Positions 44,867 through 53,056 of a stretch of 64,000 bases of DNA are shown one piece after another. The DNA lies in NCBI RefSeq assembly GCF_003063265.1, contig NZ_NERU01000017.1, positions 1-64,000 of the forward strand. The letters are read 5' to 3'. The notes under the pieces were generated by a model. The model worked only from the letters and a program-made list of their open reading frames with translations. It was not told the DNA's origin and made no database searches. The stretch's first letter is position 1; each line of letters begins with the position of its first letter. The translations under genes were made by a program, and so were the position numbers. The DNA is from Limnohabitans sp. WS1 (GTDB lineage: Bacteria; Pseudomonadota; Gammaproteobacteria; Burkholderiales; Burkholderiaceae_C).

Positions 44867-45706
44867 TCAACGGCAGTGCATCACCACAGGCGCGGACTGG
44901 GTTGAAGAGGCTTCTGCTGAGGGCATGGGTGGGGCTTCGCCACGCAACTCGTGCTCGAACTGGTCGTACAAGTGTGCCAAGCGCTCGGGGCTGACCTGCG
45001 CAGAAGGCAAATCAAACACCAGCTGACCATCACGCAGACCGATGATGCGCGGAAAGTGCGCCAGCGCCATGTCCACCTGGTGCAGTGTGGCCACCAACGT
45101 GACCTGACGCTCGGCCGCCAAGCTCACCAAAGCGGCCATGGCCATGCGGGCGCGCATGGGGTCGAGCGCCGACAGCGGCTCGTCGATCAGCCAGAGGCTG
45201 GCCGGAGCCAACAGAGCGCGGGCCAGACCCACGCGCTGGCGCTCACCGCCCGACAGGCGGTCCATGCGGGCGAACAATTTATCGCCCAGGTCAAAGTGCA
45301 CCAGCGCTTCGTAAGCAGCCGGGATGTCGGTGGGGTAGAACAAGGAGCGCAAGCTGGACCACAAACCCATGCTGGGCAAACGCCCGGCCAGCACCGAGGT
45401 CACCACGCGTTGGCGCGGCGGCAGCGGCGGCACCTGCGGGGCCAGAAACAACTGGCCGCGCAAACGGCGCAGCGCACCCGCCGATTGTGTCCAAGGGTTC
45501 ACGCCCGACAGCTGCAAGCGGCCTTGTGTGGGCCGCTGCGCACAGGCCAGCACCTGCAACAAAGTGGTCTTGCCCGCGCCAGACGGGCCGATGATGGCCA
45601 CCTGTTCGCCTGCGACCAAACGCAGGTTCAGCGCACGCAAGGCCGCTGGCGCACCGGGCAGCGCGGCCGGGTGCCGCGCCTCCAAGGCCGAGAGTTCGAT
45701 CTTCAC
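44867..45706 (-). CDS. ABC transporter ATP-binding protein, PhnC family
   Basis: A 279-aa ATPase with Walker A GPSGAGKTTLLQ (about 40), Q-loop region LFLAPQVPPLPPRQ (about 88), signature LSGGERQRVGLARAL (about 153), Walker B LWLIDEPLSALDP (about 172) and the switch histidine in ATLHQVDMALAHF. LPPRQRVVTSVLAGRL is typical of PhnC. The C-terminal extension (Ser/Pro-rich, about 255-279) is not conserved. It lies 18 bases downstream of the binding-protein gene and energises the two permeases. Confidence 0.9.
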   Translation of the reverse strand: MKIELSALEARHPAALPGAPAALRALNLRLVAGEQVAIIGPSGAGKTTLLQVLACAQRPTQGRLQLSGVNPWTQSAGALRRLRGQLFLAPQVPPLPPRQRVVTSVLAGRLPSMGLWSSLRSLFYPTDIPAAYEALVHFDLGDKLFARMDRLSGGERQRVGLARALLAPASLWLIDEPLSALDPMRARMAMAALVSLAAERQVTLVATLHQVDMALAHFPRIIGLRDGQLVFDLPSAQVSPERLAHLYDQFEHELRGEAPPMPSAEASSTQSAPVVMHCR

Positions 45707-45724
45707 CGCCGTGGTGCTCAGGCT

Positions 45725-46594
45725 TTACAGCAAGCCCGCGCTGCGCGCGGCCGACTCGAGGCCTTTGTAGTTTTCGGGCGTGGTGGAGATGTAGCGGGTC
45801 GAGCGGTTGAGTTTGAGGATCTCGGCGTGCTCGGGGTTGGCGGGGTTCAGGGCCAACAAGGCGGCCTTGATTTTTTCGCGCAAGTCGGCAGGCATGTCGG
45901 CGTGCACCGACCAGTTGTAGTTGAAGTAAGGGGGCGTGGTGTAGAACACGTTCACGTCTTGCGTGTTGACCTTGTTTTCGGCCACAAACTTTTTCCAGAC
46001 CGTGATGTCCAAGGCCGCAGCGTCCACCTTGCCGCTGACCACCGAGGCGATGGTGGCGTCGTGCGCGCCGCTGTAGGCGATGCGCTTGAAGTCCTTTTCA
46101 GGCTCGATCTTGGCTTGCAGCAAAAAGCTGCGCGGCATCAGGTGGCCCGAGGTGCTGCTTTGCGAGCCAAAAGAGACTTGCTTGCCCTTCATGTCGGCCA
46201 GCGTCTTGATGCCCGAATCGGTCTTGGCGATGAACACCGACTGGAAACGTGTGTCTTCTTCGCGTTGGGCAATGGGCACGATCTTGCCGCCCGAGCGGAT
46301 ACTGGCTTGCACAAAAGTAAAGCCGCCAAACCAGACCACATCGACCTTCTTGTTGACCAGCGACTCCACCGCAGCAGGGTAATCGGTCACGGGCGTGAAC
46401 TGCACCTTCATGCCCAGCTGCTTTTCCAGATAGTTGGCCAAGGGTGTGAACTTGCGCACCTGCTCGGTGGCGGCTTCCTCAGGGATGGTGGTCACGCGCA
46501 GCGTGGTCTGGGCTTGGGCGGTGCCGATGGCCGACAAAGCCAACAAGCCAGCACAGGCTGTGGACAGAATTTTGGAAAAGAAGGCGTGGGTCAT
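45725..46594 (-). CDS. PhnD-family periplasmic binding protein, putative selenium oxyanion receptor
   Basis: A 289-aa binding protein with a Sec signal (1-28, ...GTAQAQ) and the PhnD core: FTPLANYLEKQLGMKVQFTP, DVVWFGGFTFVQA (about 85) and GSQSSTSGHLMPRSFL (about 145), whose Ser/Thr-rich loop grips the oxyanion. A sister clade of PhnD is annotated as putative selenate ABC transporter binding protein because it tracks with selD; this protein's length and neighbours fit that clade. Phosphite or phosphonate remain alternatives. First gene of a four-gene operon, divergent from egtD across 114 bases. Confidence 0.85.
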   Translation of the reverse strand: MTHAFFSKILSTACAGLLALSAIGTAQAQTTLRVTTIPEEAATEQVRKFTPLANYLEKQLGMKVQFTPVTDYPAAVESLVNKKVDVVWFGGFTFVQASIRSGGKIVPIAQREEDTRFQSVFIAKTDSGIKTLADMKGKQVSFGSQSSTSGHLMPRSFLLQAKIEPEKDFKRIAYSGAHDATIASVVSGKVDAAALDITVWKKFVAENKVNTQDVNVFYTTPPYFNYNWSVHADMPADLREKIKAALLALNPANPEHAEILKLNRSTRYISTTPENYKGLESAARSAGLL

Positions 46595-46708
46595 GGTGGC
46601 TTTGTGAAAAACAAACAGCTGAGATTACACACTGAAACCCTTGCACCCCACCAGACAGTGGCCAAACATGCGCAAGTCTGCGGCTCGTGCAGTGACTTAA
46701 TATGCCGC

Positions 46709-47680
46709 ATGACCACGCCCCGATTCATCCAGCTGTACCAGCACAACGCCTTTGCTGTGGCGCAAGAACTCTTACAAGGCCTCAGCGCCCCGCAGGCCTT
46801 TACCTCGCCCAAATACCTCTACGACGCGCTGGGCTCGCGCCTGTTTGAAGCGATCACCGAGCTGCCCGAGTACGACCTGACGCGCACCGAGGCGCAACTC
46901 ATGCGCTTGCACAGTGCGGACATGGCCCTGCGCCTGCCCAAAGGCGCTTGCTGGATCGATCTGGGCGCGGGCAACTGCGAAAAAGCCGGACGACTGCTGG
47001 GGCCGCTGCAGGCCGGGCGCTATGTGGCGGTGGACATTTCGGTGGATTTTGTGCGCCAAGCCCTGGACAGCCTGCAGCGCCAGCACCCGGGCCTGGCCAT
47101 GACGGGCCTGGGCACCGACTTTTCGGGCGGGCTGGATTTGCCAGACGCGCTGGGGCTGGACCCGGCGCAGCCGCGCGTCTTGTTTTACCCGGGCTCGAGC
47201 ATCGGCAACTTCACACCCGATCAAGCCCTGGGCTTTTTGCAAAGCCTGCACCGCGCTTGCGGCACGGGCCTGGGCAGCGGTTTGCTGATCGGGGTGGATT
47301 TGCTCAAGGACGCGGCTGAATTGGAAGCGGCCTACGACGACGCCTTGGGCGTGACTGCGGCCTTTGACCTGAATTTGCTGCTGCACATCAACCGCCTGGT
47401 GGGCAGCAACTTTGTGGTGCGCGACTGGCGGCACTTGTCGCGCTTCAACGCCAAGCAGTCGCGCGTGGAAATGCACCTGCAGGCACGCCACGCGGTGCGC
47501 GTGCAGTGGCCGGGCGGCGAGCGGCTGTTTGCGGCAGGCGAGACCATCCACACCGAAAACGCCTGCAAATGGACAGTGCCGAACTTCGAAGCCTTGATGC
47601 GCTCGGCAGGCTTTGCCCAGACCCGCGCCTGGACCGATCCGGCCCAGCGCTTTGCGGTGTTGTGGGCCATGGCCTCATGA
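46709..47680 (+). CDS. egtD: L-histidine N-alpha-methyltransferase
   Basis: A SAM-dependent enzyme of 323 aa that trimethylates histidine to hercynine, the scaffold of ergothioneine and selenoneine. The SAM motif is WIDLGAGNCEKAGRLL (about 85) and the acidic loop is YVAVDISVDFV (about 108). FYPGSSIGNFTPDQA and the C-terminal SRVEMHLQARHA and ETIHTENACKWT segments that bind histidine are conserved. ATG 46709 gives MTTPRFIQLYQHNAF. A long frame running in from the left overlaps the phn genes antisense and is rejected. It converges with senA, with a 46-base gap. Confidence 0.93.
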   Translation: MTTPRFIQLYQHNAFAVAQELLQGLSAPQAFTSPKYLYDALGSRLFEAITELPEYDLTRTEAQLMRLHSADMALRLPKGACWIDLGAGNCEKAGRLLGPLQAGRYVAVDISVDFVRQALDSLQRQHPGLAMTGLGTDFSGGLDLPDALGLDPAQPRVLFYPGSSIGNFTPDQALGFLQSLHRACGTGLGSGLLIGVDLLKDAAELEAAYDDALGVTAAFDLNLLLHINRLVGSNFVVRDWRHLSRFNAKQSRVEMHLQARHAVRVQWPGGERLFAAGETIHTENACKWTVPNFEALMRSAGFAQTRAWTDPAQRFAVLWAMAS

Positions 47681-47726
47681 CACCATTGGTGGCGCTGTCA
47701 GCGATGACGTTTTAGCCGATGAATTT

Positions 47727-48989
47727 TTAAACTGCCACCGACCGGAAGCCCGCAAAAATATCGCGCCGCTCGGGCACAAAGAAGTTGCGGTAACGCACAT
47801 CGACCACATGCGCCGAAGTGGCGGCACTGGCCCCACGCAGCACCCGGTGGTCGTGCCACCAGGGCGCTGAATAGTCGCGGTAAGGGTGCACCTCAAAGCC
47901 CGGATAGGGCGCAAAGTCACTGGCCGTCCATTCCCACACTTGGCCCCACTCAAAGCCGGGCTGCTGCGCGGCGCATGCCCATTCGGCCTCGGTGGGCAAG
48001 CGCCTGCCCGCCCATTCACACCAAGCCTGGGCATCGAACGCATTCAGATGCACCGCCGGGGCCTGCAGGTCGAGCTGCTGCCACTGCCCAAAGCACTGCG
48101 CTTGCCAGGTGCCGTCAACGCAACGGACATGGGGCGGCTGCGCATGGCCGGTGGCCTGCACAAAAGGCAAGTACCGCGCCCAGGTCACGGCTGCGGCGTC
48201 GATCTCGAAAGCGGCCAGCGCCTGCGGATGGGCCTGGCGCTCGTTGTCAAAAGCAAAGCCTGGCCCCGCATGACCCAAGGTGTCAACCTGCGCGGGCACC
48301 CAGATGCCCCCATCCTGGCCCGAAGGCGCTTCATGCCTTGCCGCATCACCGGCCGTGGGTTCACGCCAGCACAGGGCCGGCGGCAAAGCCAGCCCCAGGG
48401 CTTGGGCCATGTAAACCGAGGCTTCGTTGTGCATGTCTTCGTGCTGCAGCACCAGACGCCAAAAATACAGCGCTTCGTCGCTCACACCCTGACCGGCCGC
48501 AAGGGCAGCTTGCAGGTGGTCCAAGCTTCGCTGCAGCACCTGCGCCAAATAGTCCTGCGTGCCGGCCAGGTCGGGCAGAGGCAAAACCCAGCGGCTGTCG
48601 TGCGCAACCTCGCTGGAGTTGTAAAGCGCGTCGGCATCGGGCAGCAGCGAGGCGTCAAACTCCGCGCCGCTACTGGCACTGCGCGTGCCCAGGTGACGCT
48701 GGCGGTTGCGCACCGTCCACCACTCCTGAAACCAGGCGATGTGGCCCCACTCCCACAGCGGCGGGTTCATGCTGGGCAAGGGCGGCACCGACAGATCGGG
48801 CATGGCGTTTTGCCAGGCCTGCATCAGACCCAGCGTGCGCGTGCGGGTGTGTTGCAAGGCCAGGGCCAGATCCGCCGCACTGGCCGTGCGCACCGCGCTG
48901 TGCACAGGCCCCAGACAGCCTGCAAAAGACCCGCCCATCGTCGCACTTAGACCTGTCTGCCCTGCCCCCGCCGAGGTACTCTCATTCAT
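47727..48989 (-). CDS. senA: Selenoneine synthase SenA (EgtB-like)
   Basis: A 420-aa EgtB homologue. The N-terminal DinB-like domain supplies the non-haem iron ligands: His83 in WEWGHIAWFQEWW, and His183 and His187 in LQHEDMHNEASVY. A C-terminal FGE-sulfatase-like domain follows (RRLPTEAEWACAAQ, VWEWTASDFAPYPGFE, VLRGASAATSAHVVDVRYRN). In SenA the enzyme joins hercynine to a selenosugar with oxygen, forming the C-Se bond of selenoneine; EgtB does the sulfur reaction. Placement beside senB and senC is the reason to prefer SenA. ATG 48989 is used; an in-frame ATG at 48938 would leave more room for the divergent promoter. Confidence 0.82.
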   Translation of the reverse strand: MNESTSAGAGQTGLSATMGGSFAGCLGPVHSAVRTASAADLALALQHTRTRTLGLMQAWQNAMPDLSVPPLPSMNPPLWEWGHIAWFQEWWTVRNRQRHLGTRSASSGAEFDASLLPDADALYNSSEVAHDSRWVLPLPDLAGTQDYLAQVLQRSLDHLQAALAAGQGVSDEALYFWRLVLQHEDMHNEASVYMAQALGLALPPALCWREPTAGDAARHEAPSGQDGGIWVPAQVDTLGHAGPGFAFDNERQAHPQALAAFEIDAAAVTWARYLPFVQATGHAQPPHVRCVDGTWQAQCFGQWQQLDLQAPAVHLNAFDAQAWCEWAGRRLPTEAEWACAAQQPGFEWGQVWEWTASDFAPYPGFEVHPYRDYSAPWWHDHRVLRGASAATSAHVVDVRYRNFFVPERRDIFAGFRSVAV

Positions 48990-49002
48990 GTATAAATCGC
49001 CC

Positions 49003-49989
49003 ATGCAAAAACTTCGAGTGGTGATTGTCAGCCCCGCCTTGGCCGACGCCAACAACGGCAATTGGCAAACCGCCCGGCGCTGGCAACAGCTCTTGTCTGC
49101 CCATTCTGCCCGCATCGTGCGCCAGTGGCCCGACGCGCAAGCGGATGACGACGACGTCATGCTGGCCCTGCACGCTCGCCGCTCGGCCGACTCGGTGCAG
49201 GCCTGGCACGCGCGGCACGGCCAGCGCGGCCTGGGCGTGGTGCTGACCGGCACCGACTTGTACCGAGACATTGCACAAGACCTGTTGGCGCAGCGCTCGC
49301 TGGCCCTGGCGCATTCGCTGGTGGTCTTGCAAGGTCTGGGGGTGCGAAGCCTGCCCAGCGCGTACCAAGCCAAAGCCCGCGTGATTTTTCAGTCCACCAG
49401 CACACGTCAAACCCTGCCCAAAACCCCACGCCACTTGCGGGCGGTCATGGTGGGCCATTTGCGCGAAGAAAAAGACCCGCTCACCCTCATGGCTGCGGCA
49501 CGCCTGTTGCCGCCCGATGCGGGTGTCTTCATCGACCACATCGGGGCGGCGCTCGACCCTGCGCTGGGCCAGGCCGCACAGGCCACCCAGGCGCAGTGTC
49601 CGCATTACCGCTGGTTGGGTGCCGTGCCCCACACTCAAACCCTTCAGCGCATTCAACGCGCACACCTGCTGGTGCACTGCAGCCGCATGGAGGGGGGTGC
49701 ACATGTGCTGATGGAAGCCATTTGCAGCGGTACACCCGTGCTGGCCTCGCGCATCGACGGCAATGTGGGCCTGCTGGGGGAAGATTACGCGGGCTACTTC
49801 GAGCCGGGCGATGCGCCCGCGCTGGCCCATTTTTTACGCGCCTGCAGGACAGCGCCAAACGGACACAGCCTGGTGGCACACTTGAGGCATCAGTGTGCCT
49901 TGCGTGCACCCTTGTTTGAACCTCAGGCCGAACGTGCCGCCTTGCACCACTGGGTGCAAGACCTCTGGACCTTTGATGAAACCCTCTGA
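49003..49989 (+). CDS. senB: Selenosugar synthase SenB (glycosyltransferase, TIGR04348 type)
   Basis: A GT-B fold glycosyltransferase of 328 aa. The N-terminal half opens LRVVIVSPALADANNGNWQT, matching the TIGR04348 putative glycosyltransferase group. The C-terminal nucleotide-sugar half contains VGHLREEKDPLTLM (about 150), HYRWLGAVPHTQTLQRIQRA (about 205) and CSRMEGGAHVLMEAICSGTPVLAS (about 230), with the E-x7-E motif. SenB proteins use UDP-GlcNAc and selenophosphate to make a selenosugar. ATG 49003 leaves 13 bases to senA; an in-frame ATG at 48988 would overlap the senA start. It overlaps the selD-type gene by 14 bases, showing coupled translation. Confidence 0.83.
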   Translation: MQKLRVVIVSPALADANNGNWQTARRWQQLLSAHSARIVRQWPDAQADDDDVMLALHARRSADSVQAWHARHGQRGLGVVLTGTDLYRDIAQDLLAQRSLALAHSLVVLQGLGVRSLPSAYQAKARVIFQSTSTRQTLPKTPRHLRAVMVGHLREEKDPLTLMAAARLLPPDAGVFIDHIGAALDPALGQAAQATQAQCPHYRWLGAVPHTQTLQRIQRAHLLVHCSRMEGGAHVLMEAICSGTPVLASRIDGNVGLLGEDYAGYFEPGDAPALAHFLRACRTAPNGHSLVAHLRHQCALRAPLFEPQAERAALHHWVQDLWTFDETL

Positions 49990-52342
49990 ACAACCCGTTC
50001 TGCGCGATCTGGTGCTGATAGGCGGCGGCCACAGCCATGTGGGCGTGCTGCGCATGTTCGCCATGAAGCCTGAGCCGGGCGTTCGCATCACCGTGATCTG
50101 CACCGACATCGACACGCCTTATTCGGGCATGCTGCCAGGCTACATTTCGGGCCATTACAGTTTTGACGAGGTGCACATCGACTTGGGCCGCCTGTGCGCT
50201 TACACCGGTGCACGCTTTTTCCACGATGCGGTGGTCGGCATTGACCGCCAGAACCAGAAAGTCATTTGCCAAAACCGCCCGCCCGTGGCGTACGACCTGT
50301 TGTCCATCAACATTGGCTCAACACCGCAGGTGCGCCATGTGGCGGGTGCCCAATCGCTGGCCGTGCCGGTCAAGCCGATTGCGCAGTTCAACCAGCGCTG
50401 GCTGGCTCTGCTCGACAAAGCCCGCCAGTGGCCAATCCACCGGGGCCGCATGACGATAGCCGTGGTGGGCGCGGGCGCAGGCGGTGTGGAGCTGGTGCTG
50501 TCCATGCAGTACCGCTTGCGCAACGAACTCAAAGCGCTGGGCCGCAATCCCGAAGACCTTCAGTTTGTGTTGTTGACGGCGGGTGAGACGATTTTGCCCA
50601 CCCATAACCCTGGGGTTCGAGCCCGCTTTGCGCGTGTTTTGCAAGCGCGCAATGTCACTGTCCACACGCAAGCCGAAGTGGTCGAGGTCTCGCCTGGCTG
50701 CCTGCACACGCGCGATGGCCGCACTTTTGATGCCGACGACACCCTGTGGGTTACCCAAGCCGGTGGCCCCGCCTGGCTGAAAAGCACGGGCCTGGCGCTC
50801 GACAAACAAGGCTTCATCCTGGTGCACCCCCAGCTGCAAACGCTCAACGACCCCTTGGTCTTTGCGGCCGGCGACATCGCCTCGTTTGTGGAACGCCCGC
50901 TGGAAAAAGCCGGTGTGTTTGCCGTGCGCATGGCCAAGCCCCTGGCCGAGAATCTGCGTCGCAGCCTGCGCGGCCAAAAGCTGCTGGCCTACGACCCGCA
51001 ACGCCATTGGCTGGCCCTCATTTCCACCGGCAACCGCTTTGCCGTGGCCTCACGCGGCCCGCTCGGCTTTGCCGGGGCCTGGGTCTGGCGCTGGAAGGAC
51101 CGCATCGACCGGGAATTCATGCGCCGCTTCACCGAGTTTCCGGCCATGCCGGGGGCGGGTGGCCCCGCTCAACCCGGCGCCAGTGTGCGCGACGCCGTTC
51201 AGGCCATGGGTCAACTGCTCAAGGACATCCAGGCCCAAGGCAAAGCACCCACCACACACCTGACGCTGACCTCCGAAGAATCGCTCCAAGCCATCTCGGC
51301 CATCGCCATGCGCTGCGGAGGCTGCGGCGCCAAAGTCGGCTCCAACATCTTGTCCCGCGCTTTGGGCAGCTTGCAGCCGGTCGAGCGGCCAGATGTGCTG
51401 ATCGGCCTGCACTCGCCTGACGACGCAGCCGTGGTGCGCGTGCCACCGGGCATGGCCGTGGTGCAGACGGTGGACTTTTTCAGGGCCTTCATCGACGACC
51501 CGTATGTGTTTGGCAAAGTCGCCGCCAACCACGCGCTGGGCGATGTGTTTGCCATGGGCGGTGAGCCCCAAACCGCCACTGCGGTGGTCACCGTGCCGCC
51601 GGGCTTGGAGAGCAAGGTCGAAGACCTGCTGACCCAAATGATGGGCGGCGCGATCGAGGTGCTGAACGCCGCAGGTTGCGCCCTGGTGGGCGGACACACG
51701 GGCGAAGGTGCCGAGCTGGCCCTGGGTTTTGCCATCAACGGCCTGATCGACGAAAAAATGGACGGCGTGATGCGCAAGGGCGGCATGCAGCCGGGCGATG
51801 TGCTGCTGTTGACCAAGCCGATTGGCACCGGCACCTTGTTTGCCGCACATGCCCGCTACGCCGCCAAAGGCCGCTGGATCGATGCGGCGCTGCAATCGAT
51901 GGTGCTGTCCAACCAATCGGGTGCTGAAATTTTGCGCACCCACGGGGCCACCGCCTGCACCGACCTGACCGGTTTTGGCCTGCTGGGCCACCTGGTGGAG
52001 ATGACGCGGCCGTCCGGCGTGGACGCCGAGCTTCAGCTGAGCGCCCTGCCGCTGCTGGACGGCGCGGTGGACTGCGTGCAGGCGGGCATCGTCAGTTCTT
52101 TGCAACCGGCCAATGTGCGCCTGCGCCGCGCCCTGCGCAATGGTGACGAGTTTGTGGGCGACCCACGCTACCCCTTGCTGTTTGACCCACAAACCGCTGG
52201 CGGCCTGTTGGCCAGCGTGCCCGCCGCGCAAGCAGCCGCTTGCGTGCAGGCGCTCAAGGCCGCTGGCTACGGGCACACCGCCATCATTGGCCGCATCACC
52301 CCGCAAGGTGATGCCATCGAGCCGGTGCTGCTGAAAACCTGA
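49976..52342 (+). CDS. selD: Selenophosphate synthetase fused to an N-terminal FAD/NAD oxidoreductase (SenC/SelD)
   Basis: A 788-aa fusion. Residues 1-400 form a pyridine-nucleotide disulfide oxidoreductase-like domain with a FAD motif, DLVLIGGGHSHVGVLRMF, a second Rossmann motif, IAVVGAGAGGVELVLSMQ (about 160), and LVFAAGDIASF (about 295). Residues 440-788 are selenide, water dikinase with MRCGGCGAKVG (Cys450, Lys453), SPDDAAVV, NHALGDVFAMGGEPQTA, GGHTGEGAELALGFAING and TDLTGFGLLGHL. SelD makes selenophosphate from selenide and ATP; the oxidoreductase half may supply selenide in situ. Position after senB marks it as SenC of the selenoneine route. The cysteine replaces the selenocysteine of some SelDs. 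Confidence 0.93.
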   Translation: MKPSEQPVLRDLVLIGGGHSHVGVLRMFAMKPEPGVRITVICTDIDTPYSGMLPGYISGHYSFDEVHIDLGRLCAYTGARFFHDAVVGIDRQNQKVICQNRPPVAYDLLSINIGSTPQVRHVAGAQSLAVPVKPIAQFNQRWLALLDKARQWPIHRGRMTIAVVGAGAGGVELVLSMQYRLRNELKALGRNPEDLQFVLLTAGETILPTHNPGVRARFARVLQARNVTVHTQAEVVEVSPGCLHTRDGRTFDADDTLWVTQAGGPAWLKSTGLALDKQGFILVHPQLQTLNDPLVFAAGDIASFVERPLEKAGVFAVRMAKPLAENLRRSLRGQKLLAYDPQRHWLALISTGNRFAVASRGPLGFAGAWVWRWKDRIDREFMRRFTEFPAMPGAGGPAQPGASVRDAVQAMGQLLKDIQAQGKAPTTHLTLTSEESLQAISAIAMRCGGCGAKVGSNILSRALGSLQPVERPDVLIGLHSPDDAAVVRVPPGMAVVQTVDFFRAFIDDPYVFGKVAANHALGDVFAMGGEPQTATAVVTVPPGLESKVEDLLTQMMGGAIEVLNAAGCALVGGHTGEGAELALGFAINGLIDEKMDGVMRKGGMQPGDVLLLTKPIGTGTLFAAHARYAAKGRWIDAALQSMVLSNQSGAEILRTHGATACTDLTGFGLLGHLVEMTRPSGVDAELQLSALPLLDGAVDCVQAGIVSSLQPANVRLRRALRNGDEFVGDPRYPLLFDPQTAGGLLASVPAAQAAACVQALKAAGYGHTAIIGRITPQGDAIEPVLLKT

Positions 52343-52373
52343 ACGCCTTCGCACCTGAAAAAACTGAACCCTC

Positions 52374-53054
52374 ATGACCACCGAACAACTCACACACCCC
52401 ATCACGCTGAATACCGACCGGACCCAGCGCTGCATCGTGCACAGCCCATCGCTCGATTGGGTGGACTCACCCGCCTCGGGCGTGTCGCGCCGCATGCTCG
52501 AGCGCGACGGCGGTGAAGTGGCGCGCGCCACGTCCATCGTGCGTTATGCACCCGGCTCGGCCTTTTCAAACCACACACACGGTGGGGGCGAAGAAATTTT
52601 GGTGCTCGAAGGCACGCTGCACGACGAGCACGGGGTCTACGGCCCCGGCACCTACATCAAGAACCCGGTGGGCAGCTCACACGCGCCGTCCTCTCCCGAG
52701 GGCTGCACGCTGTTTGTGAAACTGCGCCACCTGGACCCCCGCGATGACGAGCGCGTGGTCATTGACACGCGCCGCAGCGAGTGGCGTCAGGGCATGGTCG
52801 AGGGCTTGAAAGTCTTGCCGCTGAACACCTTCGAAACCCAAAACACCGCATTGGTGCGCTGGGCACCCCAAACGTTTTTCAACCCGCACCGTCATTGGGG
52901 CGGCGAAGAAATCTTGGTGATCGAAGGCGTGTTCTCGGACGAGCACGGTGACTACCCCGCAGGCAGCTGGCTGCGCAGCCCGCACATGAGCCAGCACCAA
53001 CCGTTCAGCCGCGAGGGCTGCTTGATTTTGGTGAAAACCGGGCACCTGGTTTGA
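52374..53054 (+). CDS. Double-cupin (ChrR-like) protein of the selenoneine operon
   Basis: A 226-aa protein with two cupin repeats. Repeat one reads HTHGGGEEILVLEGTLHDEHG (about 67-87) and repeat two HRHWGGEEILVIEGVFSDEHG (about 165-185). Each shows the H-x-H-x4-E metal-binding pattern and a later partial third ligand site (NPVGSSHAP; SPHMSQHQP). It resembles the cupin part of ChrR anti-sigma factors but lacks their zinc-binding N-terminal domain. It starts 31 bases after the SenC stop codon, so co-expression is likely. A metal-dependent oxygenase, isomerase or storage role in the selenium pathway is possible; function unknown. Confidence 0.82.
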   Translation: MTTEQLTHPITLNTDRTQRCIVHSPSLDWVDSPASGVSRRMLERDGGEVARATSIVRYAPGSAFSNHTHGGGEEILVLEGTLHDEHGVYGPGTYIKNPVGSSHAPSSPEGCTLFVKLRHLDPRDDERVVIDTRRSEWRQGMVEGLKVLPLNTFETQNTALVRWAPQTFFNPHRHWGGEEILVIEGVFSDEHGDYPAGSWLRSPHMSQHQPFSREGCLILVKTGHLV

Positions 53055-53056
53055 AC

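Noticed and set aside
44951..46708. Upstream extension of egtD by 586 codons
   Set aside because: It lies antisense to phnC and phnD, and the EgtD family starts at the ATG at 46709.
47727..48989. Calling the EgtB-like gene an ergothioneine synthase (egtB)
   Set aside because: The fold alone fits EgtB, but no egtA, egtC or egtE is present and the adjacent genes are the senB glycosyltransferase and selD. EgtB remains a fallback if a tree disagrees.
51050..52537. A 495-codon frame antisense to the SelD domain
   Set aside because: The selD motifs on the plus strand are decisive; the antisense product has no recognisable fold.
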